From assembly GCF_001424045.1 (NCBI RefSeq), contig NZ_LMQB01000012.1, positions 478,662 through 542,661 on the forward strand: a stretch of DNA of 64,000 nt. The letters run 5' to 3'. Every line of letters begins with the position of its first letter. Position 1 is the stretch's first letter. The DNA is from Rhizobium sp. Leaf371. Its GTDB lineage: Bacteria > Pseudomonadota > Alphaproteobacteria > Rhizobiales > Rhizobiaceae. The notes under the pieces are model-generated. The model saw only the letters and a list, made by a program, of their open reading frames with translations. It was not told the origin of the DNA and ran no database searches. The position numbers were made by a program, and so were the translations under genes. Below, in pieces: positions 63,545-64,000 of this stretch.

Positions 63545-64000
63545 GAGAGGGATCTTTCCAATGCTTGCGGCCCTGAGACAAAGGGCGGGTGGTGGGGCAG
63601 GGAATGGGCGGCGGTTTCTGAGAATCCGAAACGGCGGGACCGTTCAGGCGCGCCGTTCAATCCGCAACATCACCCGGGAGCCCTCCGGTTGTGGCGCGTC
63701 TTCTAGCATGGCCGCAGAGCGAGGCAAAATCGCGCCGGTGCGGCGTGTCGTCCCAGTTAATCCAGTAAAGCGATCCGCCCCGACGCGCGGAGAACCACGC
63801 ACGCGGGACGCGCCGTGGGGGAAAACAGTTCGGACGAGGCGCTGGAAGCTGCCGCGTGGAGTAGAAGTTGGAAGATGACATCTTCCAGCGCCTCGTTCGG
63901 TGGTTTTTCCCGCAGCCCGGCCGTCTCGAAGAGGATTCCCTCGGCTTCACCCGAGAGCGCGTCCGGCAGTCACGGCGCGGCTTGCCGCCGCCTTGCCAGG
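63545..64000. other. Right-edge region upstream of hemB without a convincing gene
   Basis: About 455 bases hold the hemB promoter region and otherwise no gene I can support. The 97-codon minus-strand frame at 63657-63950 has Arg/Pro/Ser-rich noise composition. A notable hairpin sits at 63831-63900 and is listed separately. The last 100 bases may belong to a gene beyond the edge. Confidence 0.4.
63831..63900. repeat. Long inverted repeat near the right edge
   Basis: CGGACGAGGCGCTGGAAG at 63831-63848 is inverted at 63882-63900 with a single internal mismatch over 18 bases, around a 33-base loop. There is a TTTTT just to its right. It could terminate a gene coming from the right-hand side or be a residue of a duplication. 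Confidence 0.7.

Noticed and set aside
63657..63950. A 97-codon minus-strand frame upstream of hemB
   Set aside because: Arg/Pro/Ser-rich composition, spans the hairpin, and no family resemblance.

Overview
The window is high-GC chromosomal DNA from an alphaproteobacterium, most likely a member of the Rhizobiaceae (Rhizobium/Ensifer/Shinella-like). The main reasons are the gene content and order: lptG-lptF divergent from pepA; uvrC-pgsA-moaD-moaE; purN-purM divergent from an AI-2E-type permease, hdaA, ppk and ppx; and hemB, an RDD protein, bpt and parC close together. The non-zinc HemB and the HdaA (rather than enterobacterial Hda) type of replication inhibitor agree. No rRNA, tRNA, prophage, insertion sequence or CRISPR array is visible. 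Almost all of it reads as core genome, with a few accessory genes.

Layout. 0-8 kb: lipopolysaccharide export (lptG partial, lptF), leucyl aminopeptidase, DNA polymerase III chi, an OsmC-like protein, an aldose 1-dehydrogenase, a GNAT acetyltransferase and prolyl oligopeptidase. 8-17 kb: an ABC-F ATPase, a degenerate GGDEF protein, a membrane-anchored methyltransferase, a DinB protein, a LigE-like GST, ndk, a lipoprotein, a CGNR regulator divergent from an orphan LivH-type permease across a striking palindrome, and moaE/moaD. 17-23 kb: pgsA, a thioesterase, uvrC with an overlapping SDR gene, an Omp25/31-like porin and a DUF1284 protein.

23-30 kb is a coherent transport locus: a DctB/DctD-type sensor and sigma-54 activator directly followed by the tripartite tricarboxylate transporter tctC-tctB-tctA. 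It has a direct repeat upstream of tctC and a structured, repeat-rich spacer between tctC and tctB. 30-38 kb: a chemoreceptor with a co-transcribed small membrane protein, a GST, a lipoprotein-type RNase T2, tandem 20-bp palindromes, rlmJ, an orphan molybdopterin oxidoreductase overlapping a Nudix hydrolase gene, and an omptin-family outer-membrane protease.

38-50 kb: purN/purM, the AI-2E permease, hdaA, ppk and ppx (purine synthesis, replication control and polyphosphate), a secreted phytase-like protein, an AraC regulator divergent from a DUF2000 gene, and rnd. 50-64 kb: a Tat-exported multicopper oxidase, aspS, a SulP transporter, a conserved secreted protein of unknown function, parC, an AbrB-Doc toxin-antitoxin module with clear operator and promoter, bpt, an RDD protein, a methyltransferase and hemB.

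No wholly new multi-gene system was found. The least explained items are the CGNR/permease palindrome, the unusual GAFPGA motif in the sigma-54 activator with its candidate upstream sites, the tandem palindromes near 33.6 kb, and the omptin.
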